Shown here one piece after another: positions 36,326 to 45,690 of a stretch of DNA of 64,000 nt (positions are counted from its first letter, which is position 1; every line of letters begins with the position of its first letter). Source of the DNA: Aldehydirespirator sp965116665. GTDB taxonomy: Bacteria; Actinomycetota; Acidimicrobiia; Acidimicrobiales; Aldehydirespiratoraceae. The translations under genes and the position numbers were made by a program. The stretch is taken from contig OZ220709.1 of NCBI GenBank assembly GCA_965116665.1, forward strand, positions 558,001 through 622,000, in the 5' to 3' direction. The notes beneath the pieces were generated by a model. The model was not told where the DNA came from. It was given only the letters and a program-made list of their open reading frames with translations, and did no database searches.

Positions 36326-36871
36326 GTGGCCGCGATGGAGGAGGACCGGCAGGACGCAGGGGCGACGAAGAAGTCTCCGTTCGATGACGACACGCTGGGG
36401 TCGATCGCCCCGTTCGTGGCCAAGCAGCATCGCCCCACCATCGACGTGCTGGTGTGGACATTGCTGGCGGGGCGCCAGATCGAGACGTGGCTGTCCGACA
36501 CGGTGGCCGCCCGCCAGCTCGACACCTCCGGCTACTTCGCCCTCAGCGCGCTGTGGCTGGTGGGCCCGCCGCACCGAATGACGGCCGGCGATCTGGCCCA
36601 GCGGATAGTGCAGACCTCGGGCGGAGCGACCAAGACGACGCAGCGCCTGGTCCGCAGGGGGCTGGTGCGCAGGGTGGCCGATCCCGACGACGGCCGTCGC
36701 AGCCTTCTCGAACTCACTCCGGAGGGCCTGAAGCTGGCCCGCGAGACGCTGGACCTGGTTCTCGAGGCCTTCGACTCCGAGATCGGGAACCTCGGCGAGG
36801 CCGAGCGCGAGGGCCTGGCCTCAGCTGTGAAGCGCTTCGTGGTCGAGCTGAGCGAGCGCCTCAGTCGCTGA
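36326..36871 (+). CDS. MarR-family transcriptional regulator
   Basis: A 181-residue winged-helix protein: MTAGDLAQRIVQTSGGATKTTQRLVRR is the recognition region and GLVRRVADPDDGRRSLLELT the wing, with flanking dimerisation helices. It begins three bases after the second PLP enzyme (GTG 36326, ATG 36335 alternative) and probably controls that operon in response to a small ligand. Its 3' end overlaps the end of the convergent addA-like gene by 11 bases. Confidence 0.85.
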   Translation: MAAMEEDRQDAGATKKSPFDDDTLGSIAPFVAKQHRPTIDVLVWTLLAGRQIETWLSDTVAARQLDTSGYFALSALWLVGPPHRMTAGDLAQRIVQTSGGATKTTQRLVRRGLVRRVADPDDGRRSLLELTPEGLKLARETLDLVLEAFDSEIGNLGEAEREGLASAVKRFVVELSERLSR

Positions 36872-39800
36872 CGCCGGCCGCGACGGCTCTCGCGTCCTCC
36901 ACCGCGCCGCGCAGGCCGGGGAGTTCACGCTCGACGGCGCCGTCACGGTCGAGGAAGACGAACACCATGCGGGCCACCGGCTCGCCGGTCACGGCCTCCA
37001 GGGCGGCCGCGTAGGCCGCCCCCTGAAGGCGGTAGCGGGCCAGCTTGGCGTCCACCCCGCCGTCTCCGGCGACGGAGTCGGTCTTCCAGTCGACCACCAC
37101 CAGCCCGTCGGGGCCTCGGTAGACGAGATCCACGTATCCCTCGACCAGGCGCTCCCCGAACGGCGCGGCCACGAACAGCTCCCGCCAGTGCTCGGAAGCG
37201 GCAGCCTCGCGGGCCACGGCGGTGTCGAGCGCGGCTCGGGCCAGGCCGGCCACGATCCTGGATCGGCCGCTCACTCCCTCGGCCGCGGCCTGCCGATCGG
37301 CCAGCGCTTCGAGATCCTGGCCGGTGGACAGGTCGACGTCCTGGAGAACGCCGTGCACGGCGCGCCCGATGGCGGTGCCGTAGCGCCCCTTGCTCCACGG
37401 GGGCTGCTCGGAGTCGTCGGGGTCCTTGCCCAGGCCCGGGTCGTCGGCGGCGGCTGAGTCGGCGTGCATGCCGGCGAGTCCGGTGGCGGACAGCGCGGCC
37501 GGCATCGACGCCCCGAGGAGGCTGCGTTGATGCTCCTGCCTCCATTCGTGCCGATCGGGAACGGGCGCTCGCTCGGCCACGGCTCGCGGCGCGGTCATCG
37601 CCGGGTCGAACGCCTGCTCCGCGCCGTCGAAGAGGGTGGAGCCGTCACTTGAACCGGCCTCGGCGGCACCCGCGTCGGCCAGCGCCCATGCCGCGGAGTT
37701 CTCCCTGGCGCCCTTGCTGGTCGGGGTCCGGCGGTGAAGGCTCACGATCAGGTGATCGCGGGCCCGGGTGCAGGCCACGTACAGCAGCCGGAGGCGCTCA
37801 TGGGCGTCCATCTGCTCGTCGATCGGCTTCCATGCCTCGTAGTTCTCCGATTCCACCCCGCCTCGCAGCTTCACCACGGGCGCGTCACCGAAGCCGAACG
37901 CGACTGTCGGCCCCCTGGCCGGCCGATCGAGCCTGGTCGTCATGCCCGACAGCACGACTATGGGGAACTCCAAACCCTTGGCCGCGTGCACCGTGAGGAT
38001 GCGCACGCTGTCGTCGTCGGTCTCGGGCAGCACCGACTCGGTCACCCGGGCATTGTCGGCCCCCTGGAGCCGGGCCCACTCGAGGTAGCTGCGAAGGTTC
38101 GTGCCCCCCGCGTCGGCCCAGGCCCGGGCCTGGTCGGTCACGAACCGCAGGCGGCGCCACACGTCTCGGGGCCTCCCCCCGGCCACCGCGGTCTCGAACG
38201 CCCCCCGCTCGCGGATCAGCCGGTCGATCAGCGCGGGCGGGCTGGTCCAGCGCTTCGCTCGGTGCAGCTCGGACAGATGGGCTATCGCTTCGGCCACCGG
38301 GTGGTCGTCACCGCAGGAGTCGGGTCGGGAGCCGATCAGCGAGAACCGGCCCTTGTGGGCGAGGCGCCAATGGACCAGGTCGTCGTCTCCGCAGCCGTAC
38401 AGCGAGGACCGCAGCGCCGCGACCAGGGCCAGCTCGTCGGTCGGATCGGCGACGGCCTGGAGGGCGAGCAGCACGTCGCGGACCTCGCGGGTGTTGTAGA
38501 CGAGCGACGAGGACTCGGCCCGGTAGGGGATCGCGGCTGCCTCCAGGGCGTCCTCGAGGTCGGCCAGGCTGGTGCGGGACGGGATCAGGATGGCTATGTC
38601 GCCCAGACGGGCAGGCCGGATCGCCGGCTCTGCGGGGGTGCCCTCGTCGACTCCCCATCCGTTGCGCAGGACCCCGGCCACCGCCCGGGCCACCGACTCC
38701 GCCTCCCGGCGGCGCAGCTCCTGGGCATAGGCTCGGCCCGGTATCGGAATCGGCTGCGCTCCCAGGACGGTCACGGGGGGACCCTCCGGCGCCGGCTCCC
38801 GCACCGCATCGAGCGGCCCATACTCCGGCTGGCTTCCCGGTGACCACTGGATCATGTTTCCGAAGACCTCGTTGACCCAGTCGATGATGGGCCACGTCGA
38901 TCGGAAGTTGGTGGCGAGACCCTCGATCCGGCCCTGCGGTTGGCCCTCCGTCCAGCCCCGGGCCTCCAGGAAGGTGGCTATGTCGGCACCCCGGAACCGG
39001 TAGATGGATTGCTTGGGATCGCCGACGAAGAAGAGACGTCCCGGATCCGGATTGGTCTCAGCCCATCGAGTTCCGCCGGCGCCGGGGTCTCCGCAGCCGA
39101 GCAGCGCCGCCAGCTCCACCTGTATCGGGTCGGTGTCCTGGAACTCGTCGATCAGCAGCCGCTGGTAGCGCTCTCGCAGAGCAGCCCGCACTGCCGGACC
39201 GTGCGTGTCGCCGCGGAGCAGCAGGCGGGCCCGCACCAGCAGGTCGTGGAACTCGAGGCGCCCACCCGCTCGCCGCTCTTCGGCGGCCTCCAGGGTGAAG
39301 TCCGCCAGCCGCGCCACCAGACCCTCGAGGGCAGCCTGCGCGGCCCGGTCCAGAATCCGTGCGCAGATCGACGGCGACTCCTGGCTGCGGGCCCCAGCCA
39401 GATCGTTGAGCGCGTCCGCCGCGGCCTCCTTGTTGGCCTTGCCCTCGTCGCCGTTCCCCCAGTTGCCCTGGCGCCCAGAGCCCCGTCCCTTCCTGGCCTC
39501 GATGGCCGATCGGAGGATCTCGATGCGGGCCACGTCGTCCTCGGTGTCCGCGAGCCGGGCCAGCTCGTCCTCGACGGCCTCGATCCGGGCGAACAGGGTG
39601 TCCTCGGTCCCGGCGCTGCATCTGTCCTTGATCTCGATGACGGCCTGCAGGCCCGCTGCGATGTCTTCGACGGCGACCGGGGGCAGGGGGCCGGGCTCGC
39701 GTGCGAGGCCGTCGAGCTGGTCCCAGTTCTGGTTGAGTTTCACGGCGAGAGCCCGGATGTGCTCCAGCCTCACCGCCAGCATCTCGAGCCGTAGCAGCGT

Positions 39801-40268
39801 CGGACCCATCTCGGGCTCGTCAAGAAGCTGGTCGAGAAAGTCCCTCCAGCGGGTGTCGAAATCGATCTGGGAGCCGATGTCGTCGAGCACCTCCACGCTG
39901 GGCGGCAGCCCGGCCTCCACTGGATGCTCGGACAGGATCCGCTGGGCGAAGGAATGCAGGGTGCCCACCGCGGCGCCGTCGAGCTGGAGCAGGGCCGCCT
40001 CGGCTCGCTCCTCGCCGAGACTCGCACGGGTCTGCGGGTCGCGCAGCCGTTTGCGAATCCTGTCCCGCAACTCGGCCGCGGCCTTCTCGGTGAAGGTGAT
40101 GGCCGCGATGCTCTCCATGGCGATCCCTGAGCCGATCAGGGCCACCACCCGGTCGACAAGAGCCCTGGTCTTGCCCGAACCGGCGCCGGCCTCGACGAAG
40201 AGGGTGTCGCCCAGGTCGGACTTGATCCGGTCGCGGGTGGGCTGGTCGACCAGCTCCGGTCGGGTCAT
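36861..40268 (-). CDS. addA: AddA-like UvrD-family helicase with RecB nuclease domain
   Basis: A 1135-residue SF1A helicase-nuclease for double-strand-break resection. Motifs in order: EAGAGSGKTRALV (I, near 28), ITFTEKAAAELRDRI (Ia), LLIDEFQDTDPIQVEL (II), FFVGDPKQSIYRFRGAD (III), ATNFRST (IV), ILTVHAAKGLEFPIVV (V), LLYVACTRARDHLIVS (VI), then a C-terminal RecB-type nuclease with GYVDLVYRGPDGLVVVDWKTD. The ATG overlaps the AddB-like stop by four bases. Actinobacteria often use AdnAB or RecBCD; the single-helicase partner here argues for an AddAB-type pair. Confidence 0.88.
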   Translation of the reverse strand: MTRPELVDQPTRDRIKSDLGDTLFVEAGAGSGKTRALVDRVVALIGSGIAMESIAAITFTEKAAAELRDRIRKRLRDPQTRASLGEERAEAALLQLDGAAVGTLHSFAQRILSEHPVEAGLPPSVEVLDDIGSQIDFDTRWRDFLDQLLDEPEMGPTLLRLEMLAVRLEHIRALAVKLNQNWDQLDGLAREPGPLPPVAVEDIAAGLQAVIEIKDRCSAGTEDTLFARIEAVEDELARLADTEDDVARIEILRSAIEARKGRGSGRQGNWGNGDEGKANKEAAADALNDLAGARSQESPSICARILDRAAQAALEGLVARLADFTLEAAEERRAGGRLEFHDLLVRARLLLRGDTHGPAVRAALRERYQRLLIDEFQDTDPIQVELAALLGCGDPGAGGTRWAETNPDPGRLFFVGDPKQSIYRFRGADIATFLEARGWTEGQPQGRIEGLATNFRSTWPIIDWVNEVFGNMIQWSPGSQPEYGPLDAVREPAPEGPPVTVLGAQPIPIPGRAYAQELRRREAESVARAVAGVLRNGWGVDEGTPAEPAIRPARLGDIAILIPSRTSLADLEDALEAAAIPYRAESSSLVYNTREVRDVLLALQAVADPTDELALVAALRSSLYGCGDDDLVHWRLAHKGRFSLIGSRPDSCGDDHPVAEAIAHLSELHRAKRWTSPPALIDRLIRERGAFETAVAGGRPRDVWRRLRFVTDQARAWADAGGTNLRSYLEWARLQGADNARVTESVLPETDDDSVRILTVHAAKGLEFPIVVLSGMTTRLDRPARGPTVAFGFGDAPVVKLRGGVESENYEAWKPIDEQMDAHERLRLLYVACTRARDHLIVSLHRRTPTSKGARENSAAWALADAGAAEAGSSDGSTLFDGAEQAFDPAMTAPRAVAERAPVPDRHEWRQEHQRSLLGASMPAALSATGLAGMHADSAAADDPGLGKDPDDSEQPPWSKGRYGTAIGRAVHGVLQDVDLSTGQDLEALADRQAAAEGVSGRSRIVAGLARAALDTAVAREAAASEHWRELFVAAPFGERLVEGYVDLVYRGPDGLVVVDWKTDSVAGDGGVDAKLARYRLQGAAYAAALEAVTGEPVARMVFVFLDRDGAVERELPGLRGAVEDARAVAAGVSD

Positions 40269-43200
40269 GTCCCCGGCTCTGCGGTCTGCGCCCGTTCCGG
40301 TGGCTGCTCGCGGTCCGGGTCGATCAGGTCGAGGTAGGGCGCGAGCGCCGGGTCACGTTGCTTTCGCTGCCAGTCGCGCCATTGATCCTTGGTGCCCATG
40401 CCGTCGGGTTCGCAGTAGGGGCAGGAGACCCAGGGCTTCCAGCCGGGCTCCTCCGGATGCAGCGGGAACAGTCCGGCGCCGATGCCGTCGACCACCGAGC
40501 CCACCGCTTCGAGCACCCGCTTCCGGGCCGCGCCGGTGGCGTAGCCGATGGGCGTGAACCGGCCTTTGGACGACACGAACCAGTAGGCGCCGTACCCGTC
40601 AGCGGAGTCCGAGGCGTCCCGCAGCCTGCGTGCGGCGAGGTCGTAGAGAACGAGCTGGAGCCGGCGTCCGCCCAGAGTAGGATCGTCGCTGTCGAGCTTG
40701 TCGTAGCCGCGGGTCGAGCCCGTCTTGTAGTCGATGACCAGCAGCCCGCCGTCGCTGGTCTCGTCGACGCGATCGATGGAGCCCCGCAGCCGCAGCGACC
40801 GGTCCCGGTCGATGCCGATGGTGACGGGACCGGTGGGACTGTCGGGAATCCCGAAGCCGAGCTCGGCCGCGGCGGGACGGGATCCGTGGCCGGCGCGCTG
40901 TTCGTCGTCGAAGTCGAGGAACCGGTTGAGGTCAGCCAGGATCTGCTGCCGGTCGTACCCCCAGTAGAGCTGGCGACCGACGAGCCCTCGGGCAGCCAGG
41001 CGGTCACACTCGTCATGGCCGACGGTCATGAGGCGGGCTCTCCAGTTCCCGGACCACGGATCCGCGGGAGCGGGCACCGCGCCGGCGGCGATCGCCTCGG
41101 CCAGCCAACGCTCCAGGATCCGGTGCACGAGGCTGCCCCGCTCCAGAGGGCTGATGCGATGGTCGCCGTCGGTGTCGTCGACGGGCTCCACTCGCAGGAT
41201 GTGGCGCATGAAGTAGGCGTGCGGGCATCCGGCCCAGCTCTCCAGGCGGGACGCGGATGTCACCTGACCCTCGTCGGTCGGGTGGGGAAGAACGGTTCCT
41301 CGCAGGTCGCCGGCGGCGAGGTTGCCGTCGAAGCGGGTCAGCCGGCGCGACAGGCGGCCCCGCCGCAGGTCGATGCCCCGCCGCAGTTCGACGCGCTGGC
41401 GCACGCTCGGCAGCGCAGCCAGATCGGCAGGCGCGCTGTCGTCGCGACCGCGGCTGTCGTGCCAGTCGAGAAGGCATCTCGTGTCGTACTCATGCTCGTG
41501 GGCCGGGAACGCGGTTCGTCGCAGCCCGCCCACGAACGACGGCACTACCTCGATGCGGTCGGTCTGCTCGGTCAGCCAGCGGCTCGGGGAGCGGTCCGCG
41601 GCCCGGCGCAGGTCGCCTCGCGGGTACAGCAGCAGCGACTGTTTGGCCGCGGCGATCACCGCCAGCAGCGCCCGGTGGTCATCACCGGACCGGTCGCCCC
41701 GAGCGGGAAGGTCGTGGCCCACGACACGCCTCTCACGATCGGGCAGGAGAGCGTCGTCGTTGCGGCGAGCCGGGAAGGTTCCCTCGGCCAGGCCGCACAC
41801 CACGGCGAGGTCGAGCTCCGCGCCCAGGGCCAGGCTCACCGGCCCGACGAGCACGCCCGTGCCCAGACGGCCATGGCGATGCGGTGTGCTCTCCAGTTCG
41901 AGCTGTAACGCCCGCCGGAAAGCGGCAGGCGAGGGGTTGTCGTCGGTGCCGTCGAGGCCGCCGAGGCGGCTGATGGCGCTGTCGACCTGCTCGGCGAGTC
42001 CCCTCTCCTCGGCGTGCCAGCTCCCGCGGACCCGCCCTCCCAGGTACTTGTGCACGAGGTGCTGGCACCAGTTCGCCAGATCGGCCCATGTGCGGGGAGC
42101 CGGGTTGGGATCCAGGTCGCGGTGCAACTCCGTCACGAACGCGAGCAGTTCCAGGGTCCACTCGGCGCTGCGGCGAAGCCGATCGCCCCGCCACAGCTGA
42201 TCGTCGTCGGCCTGGAGCCGGTCGGCGTCGGCCCGGCAATCCGCCGCGTACCGCTCGAGCCGTTCCTTCCAGCTGTCGATGCCGGCGTCCACGCGGGCCG
42301 CCCGAGCCTCTCGCTCCCAGGCCGCGCTGGGCACGCCCCGCCACCGGGAGCCGGCCGCACTGTCGGCGCGGTCCTCGCCGCCGGCAGGGCTCTGGGCGCC
42401 GGCCTCGGGCGTCCTCACGCTCACCGGAGCGCTGGCCAGCCACGCCATCACGGCGTGCCGGGAGAAGCCCCGGTCCTTCAGGGCCAGCATCTCGAGCAGC
42501 GATCGGCCCAGCAGCGATGCCTCCACTGTGTGCACGGTGGCGCCGCACCTCTCGATCCCCGCGGCGTCGAGCGCGTCCCCGATGAGGCGGATGTAGGGCG
42601 TCTCGAGGCCGTACACGATCGCGCACCTGCCGAGCGGTGTGCCGGCCCGGGCCGCGTTCACCACTGCCCGCACCGCGTGGCGTACCTCGTCATCCGCGTC
42701 GGAGACGCTGACAGCTTCCAGTGCGTCCTTCGGGCCGGCCGGCTTCGCGTCCTCCGGGCCGGCCGGCTCCGTCCCGCCGTGCGGCGGCCCACCGAGGTCG
42801 GCGCCGAGCCTCTGCAGGGACGCCCGCACGGAGGCGTCAGCGTCCTCGGCTCCGGTAACGCCGGCGACGATCGTGGCCCGTGTCACCCCGGACACCTCGC
42901 GCAGCAGCCGAGCCTGGCTGCCGGTGACGCTCTGGGGCAGGAACACGATCACCCGGCCGAGCCGTCGCCGAGCCTCTGACGGGCGGGAGCGAACGGCCGA
43001 GGCGGCAGCTTCAGCCAGCTGCTGCTCGTTGCTGAAGCCCGATTCGAGGGCGGCGGCGACCTCCCGGTGGATCCGCACCACATCGCGGGCACGGAGAGAC
43101 TGCCGGGAGAGGGCTGAGAGCTGGTCGGCGTCCAGCTCGGAGAGCTCCCGGTGCGCCCGGGTCAGGGCCCGCTCGGTGGCCGGGTGCGTCTCCACGCCGC

Positions 43201-43531
43201 GGAAGTGGCCCGCATCCCGGCGCAGAGCGGTGCGCACCGCGGCCGCGATCACTGCAGTGGACACTCCCCGGCGTCCCTGGTGGGCCATCTCGGCACCACC
43301 GAGGTGCTCCGCGAGGCTGTAGGCGGTGTGGAAGGCCACCGCGGCAACGCCGGCTGTGCTCCCGTGGCGGCGGCGTCCCAGTGCCCGGCGGGCGGCCAGT
43401 CCCACGTAGTGGCTGGGCACGACCACAGTCACCGGGGCCAGCGGATCGCCCCCCTTGGCTTCCGACACGGCTCGGGCCAGAGCGTCATGGGCGGCCGGAC
43501 CGTAGGCGGTTGTCACGCAATCCAACACCAC
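40265..43531 (-). CDS. addB: AddB-like exonuclease subunit (PD-(D/E)XK, probable Fe-S)
   Basis: A 1088-residue inactivated-helicase/nuclease protein. The N-terminal P-loop position (VTVVVPSHYVGLAARRALG) has lost the GKT/S, as expected for AddB. The C-terminal nuclease shows LLVIDYKTGSTRGY. Cysteines flanking the nuclease (AGCPHAYFMRH and CPYCEPDGMG) match three of the four AddB iron-sulfur ligands; the fourth is not evident. I place the start at GTG 43531 because TAGGGT (43539-43544) lies 7 bases upstream; a GTG ten codons earlier would start before that element. Confidence 0.83.
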   Translation of the reverse strand: MVLDCVTTAYGPAAHDALARAVSEAKGGDPLAPVTVVVPSHYVGLAARRALGRRRHGSTAGVAAVAFHTAYSLAEHLGGAEMAHQGRRGVSTAVIAAAVRTALRRDAGHFRGVETHPATERALTRAHRELSELDADQLSALSRQSLRARDVVRIHREVAAALESGFSNEQQLAEAAASAVRSRPSEARRRLGRVIVFLPQSVTGSQARLLREVSGVTRATIVAGVTGAEDADASVRASLQRLGADLGGPPHGGTEPAGPEDAKPAGPKDALEAVSVSDADDEVRHAVRAVVNAARAGTPLGRCAIVYGLETPYIRLIGDALDAAGIERCGATVHTVEASLLGRSLLEMLALKDRGFSRHAVMAWLASAPVSVRTPEAGAQSPAGGEDRADSAAGSRWRGVPSAAWEREARAARVDAGIDSWKERLERYAADCRADADRLQADDDQLWRGDRLRRSAEWTLELLAFVTELHRDLDPNPAPRTWADLANWCQHLVHKYLGGRVRGSWHAEERGLAEQVDSAISRLGGLDGTDDNPSPAAFRRALQLELESTPHRHGRLGTGVLVGPVSLALGAELDLAVVCGLAEGTFPARRNDDALLPDRERRVVGHDLPARGDRSGDDHRALLAVIAAAKQSLLLYPRGDLRRAADRSPSRWLTEQTDRIEVVPSFVGGLRRTAFPAHEHEYDTRCLLDWHDSRGRDDSAPADLAALPSVRQRVELRRGIDLRRGRLSRRLTRFDGNLAAGDLRGTVLPHPTDEGQVTSASRLESWAGCPHAYFMRHILRVEPVDDTDGDHRISPLERGSLVHRILERWLAEAIAAGAVPAPADPWSGNWRARLMTVGHDECDRLAARGLVGRQLYWGYDRQQILADLNRFLDFDDEQRAGHGSRPAAAELGFGIPDSPTGPVTIGIDRDRSLRLRGSIDRVDETSDGGLLVIDYKTGSTRGYDKLDSDDPTLGGRRLQLVLYDLAARRLRDASDSADGYGAYWFVSSKGRFTPIGYATGAARKRVLEAVGSVVDGIGAGLFPLHPEEPGWKPWVSCPYCEPDGMGTKDQWRDWQRKQRDPALAPYLDLIDPDREQPPERAQTAEPGT

Positions 43532-43538
43532 GGAGCGC

Positions 43539-43544
43539 ACCCTA
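43539..43544 (-). promoter_or_regulatory. Putative -10 of the addB-addA operon
   Basis: TAGGGT on the minus strand, 7 bases before GTG 43531. It decides the start of the AddB-like gene. The XRE regulator gene is divergent, 108 bases away. Confidence 0.4.
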
Positions 43545-43624
43545 CGGCAGAGGTGCGACACCAGAACGGTGCTGCCGAAGCTGCACCGGATGAGCGATGT
43601 TCGCGGCAGCCCTTGTGAGGCTTG

Positions 43625-43630
43625 TATGGT
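43625..43630 (+). promoter_or_regulatory. Putative -10 of the XRE-cupin regulator gene
   Basis: TATGGT, 9 bases before the ATG at 43640. The predicted leader is three bases or none. Confidence 0.4.
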
Positions 43631-43639
43631 TTCGGGCCT

Positions 43640-44260
43640 ATGGCGTCGCGGCTCCCGAGCACTGAGAGCCTCAGCGAGCCTCAGGACGTGAGCGAGTTGC
43701 GGGATCTTGACCTCGCGTTGGGTCGCCAGATCCGTGAACGCCGGGTCAGGGCGGGACTCTCGCTGAAGGAGCTCGCCGCGAGGGCAGATCTGTCCCCGTC
43801 GTTCCTCAGCCAGCTGGAGCGGGGGCTCGCGAGGCCTCGCATCACGTCACTTCACCGGGTGGCCCGCACACTGGACACCACCGCCCAAGCCCTGCTGTCG
43901 CCCGAGGACACGAAGCCCTACTCCTTGGTCCGTCGCGGCGACCCTCGAGATGTCGACCACGACATCGACAAGGCAGCCGGGATCGCCCGGTCGCTGGTGC
44001 GGGACGCCCGGTCCCTGACCGCCTTGGAGTTCCGCGGGGTTCCCCAGAGCTTCGGTCCGTACTACGAGCATCCCGGCGAGGAGCTCCTACTCGTGATCGA
44101 GGGGATCATCGAGAAGGACATCGACGGCGAGATCATCGAGCTGCGAGCAGGGGACTGCATCTGCTACGACGGCCGGGTGCCGCACCGGTCGCGCAGTGTC
44201 GGTGACGGCGAGGTCGTCACGCTCCTAGTCACCGTCAGGGAGGACGGCAGGGGAGGCTGA
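43640..44260 (+). CDS. XRE-family regulator with C-terminal cupin sensor domain
   Basis: A 206-residue protein: an HTH_3 domain at about 28-82 (GLSLKELAARADLSPSFLSQ, then LERGLARPRITSLHRVA) and a cupin_2 barrel at about 130-200 (EHPGEELLLVIEG, LRAGDCICYDGRVPHRSRSV). PuuR/SutR-like regulators of this build sense small metabolites through the cupin. It stands 96 bases before the binding-protein/dioxygenase/deaminase genes, and a perfect palindrome overlaps the promoter of those genes, so it is the likely local regulator. Confidence 0.87.
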   Translation: MASRLPSTESLSEPQDVSELRDLDLALGRQIRERRVRAGLSLKELAARADLSPSFLSQLERGLARPRITSLHRVARTLDTTAQALLSPEDTKPYSLVRRGDPRDVDHDIDKAAGIARSLVRDARSLTALEFRGVPQSFGPYYEHPGEELLLVIEGIIEKDIDGEIIELRAGDCICYDGRVPHRSRSVGDGEVVTLLVTVREDGRGG

Positions 44261-44276
44261 GCAGCACGCCGGCGTC

Positions 44277-44306
44277 TTGACGTGATCTCGGGAGTTTGTG
44301 TACAGT
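44277..44306 (+). promoter_or_regulatory. Sigma-70-type promoter of the binding-protein gene cluster
   Basis: -35 TTGACG (44277-44282), 18-base spacer, -10 TACAGT (44301-44306). Transcription would begin near 44313, giving a ~45-base leader with a GGGGGGA Shine-Dalgarno before the ATG at 44357. Confidence 0.6.
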
Positions 44307-44317
44307 GAAAATCACTG
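44303..44317 (+). promoter_or_regulatory. Palindromic operator overlapping the -10 and start site
   Basis: CAGTGAAAATCACTG is a perfect 6-3-6 palindrome covering the end of the -10 and the predicted transcription start. A repressor bound here would block polymerase. The neighbouring XRE-cupin protein is the best candidate. Confidence 0.58.
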
Positions 44318-44356
44318 CCATAAAGTTCGTGGTATCAAACCGAATGGGGGGACGAC

Positions 44357-45637
44357 ATGAGACGACTGGCCGCAATCCTGACGCTCCTCGCGCTGATCGC
44401 GGCTGCCTGCGGGGACGACTCAGACACCGATGAGACGGCTGCCGAACCGGCCGCGCCGAGCGAACCCGCCGACGAACCGGCTGTTCCTGAAGAGCCGGAG
44501 CCGGCCGAGGAGCCTGCCCCCGCGGAGGAGCCCGAGCCGGCCGAGGAGCCCGAGCCCGCGGAGGAGCCCGCGCCCGAACCCGAGGATGGAGAAGCAGCTC
44601 CCGAGGCGGCGCCGGATCCCATGGCGGCCGACCTGTCGGGGGTGTGCCCCGATCCTCTGGTGCTCCAGACGGACTGGTTCCCGTCCCCCGAGCACGGCTA
44701 CGCCTACCACCTGATCGGCGACGCCGGAGACCTCGACACCGATAACGGCATCTACCGGGGGCCGCTGCTCGACACGGGCATCGATCTCGAGATCCGCGCC
44801 GGTGGTCCCTATCTCGGCTGGGCGCCCACCACCGCCACGATGCAGCTGGACAGCGGGATCCACTTCGGCTACGTGAACACCGACGAGCAGGTGGCCGCCT
44901 ACGACATCATCCCGACCGTCGCGGTGGCGGCACCCTTCGACACCAACCCCCAGATTCTCATGTGGAATCCGGAGGTCTACTCATTCTCCAGCTTCGAGGA
45001 CATCGGCGAGTCCGACGCCACCGTCGTATACTTCGCCGGCGGGGTCTTCATCGACTACATGGTGGACGCGGGCATTCTCCGCGCCGACCAGGTGGACCCG
45101 TCCTACGACGGATCGCCCGCCCGCTTCGTCGCGGAGGGCGGGGCTCTCGTCCAGCAGGGATTCGCCACCAGCGAGCCCTGGCTGTACGAGAACGCGCTCG
45201 AGGACTGGGGCAAGCCCGTGGACTACCTGCTCATTCACGACTCGGGCTTCGAGATCTACGCCCAGCCGCTGGTCATGCGGGCCGACGCCGTCGAGGAGCT
45301 CCGACCCTGTCTCGAACTCGTCGTGCCGATCTTCCAGCAGGCCGTCGTCGACCACTATGCCGACCCCGGTCCGACCGATGCCGTGATCCTTCGGATCGTG
45401 GATGAACTCGCCTCGTTCTGGGTCCTCTATCCGGGCCAGATGGGGTACTCGTCGTCCACCGCGTTGGCGATCGGCAACGTCGGGAACGGGCCCGATGACA
45501 TCGTCGGCAACATGGACGACGCCCGCATGGAGCGGGTCGTCCAACTGCTCAAGGACATCCTTGAGGGCGTGCCGCAGGACATCGAGGCCTCCGACATCTA
45601 CACGAACGAGTTCATCGACCCGTCGATTGGATTCTGA
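44357..45637 (+). CDS. ABC-type substrate-binding lipoprotein (NMT1/THI5-like)
   Basis: A 426-residue lipoprotein; signal peptide ends at Cys18 (LIAAAC). Residues ~28-85 are a Glu/Pro/Ala-rich spacer of repeated EEP units that would hold the domain away from the membrane. The binding domain starts LVLQTDWFPSPEHG, close to the LDWFPNPDHAG start of thiamine-pyrimidine and nitrilotriacetate-type binding proteins, and has FVAEGGALVQQGFATSEPWLY typical of the NMT1 fold. No permease or ATPase gene is nearby. A pyrimidine-like ligand is inferred from the adjacent deaminase and dioxygenases. Confidence 0.78.
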   Translation: MRRLAAILTLLALIAAACGDDSDTDETAAEPAAPSEPADEPAVPEEPEPAEEPAPAEEPEPAEEPEPAEEPAPEPEDGEAAPEAAPDPMAADLSGVCPDPLVLQTDWFPSPEHGYAYHLIGDAGDLDTDNGIYRGPLLDTGIDLEIRAGGPYLGWAPTTATMQLDSGIHFGYVNTDEQVAAYDIIPTVAVAAPFDTNPQILMWNPEVYSFSSFEDIGESDATVVYFAGGVFIDYMVDAGILRADQVDPSYDGSPARFVAEGGALVQQGFATSEPWLYENALEDWGKPVDYLLIHDSGFEIYAQPLVMRADAVEELRPCLELVVPIFQQAVVDHYADPGPTDAVILRIVDELASFWVLYPGQMGYSSSTALAIGNVGNGPDDIVGNMDDARMERVVQLLKDILEGVPQDIEASDIYTNEFIDPSIGF

Positions 45638-45690
45638 CGGCCGCTCCCGTGAGACTCGGGGCCTCGAATCCCGAAGAAGGGGACTAGCCC

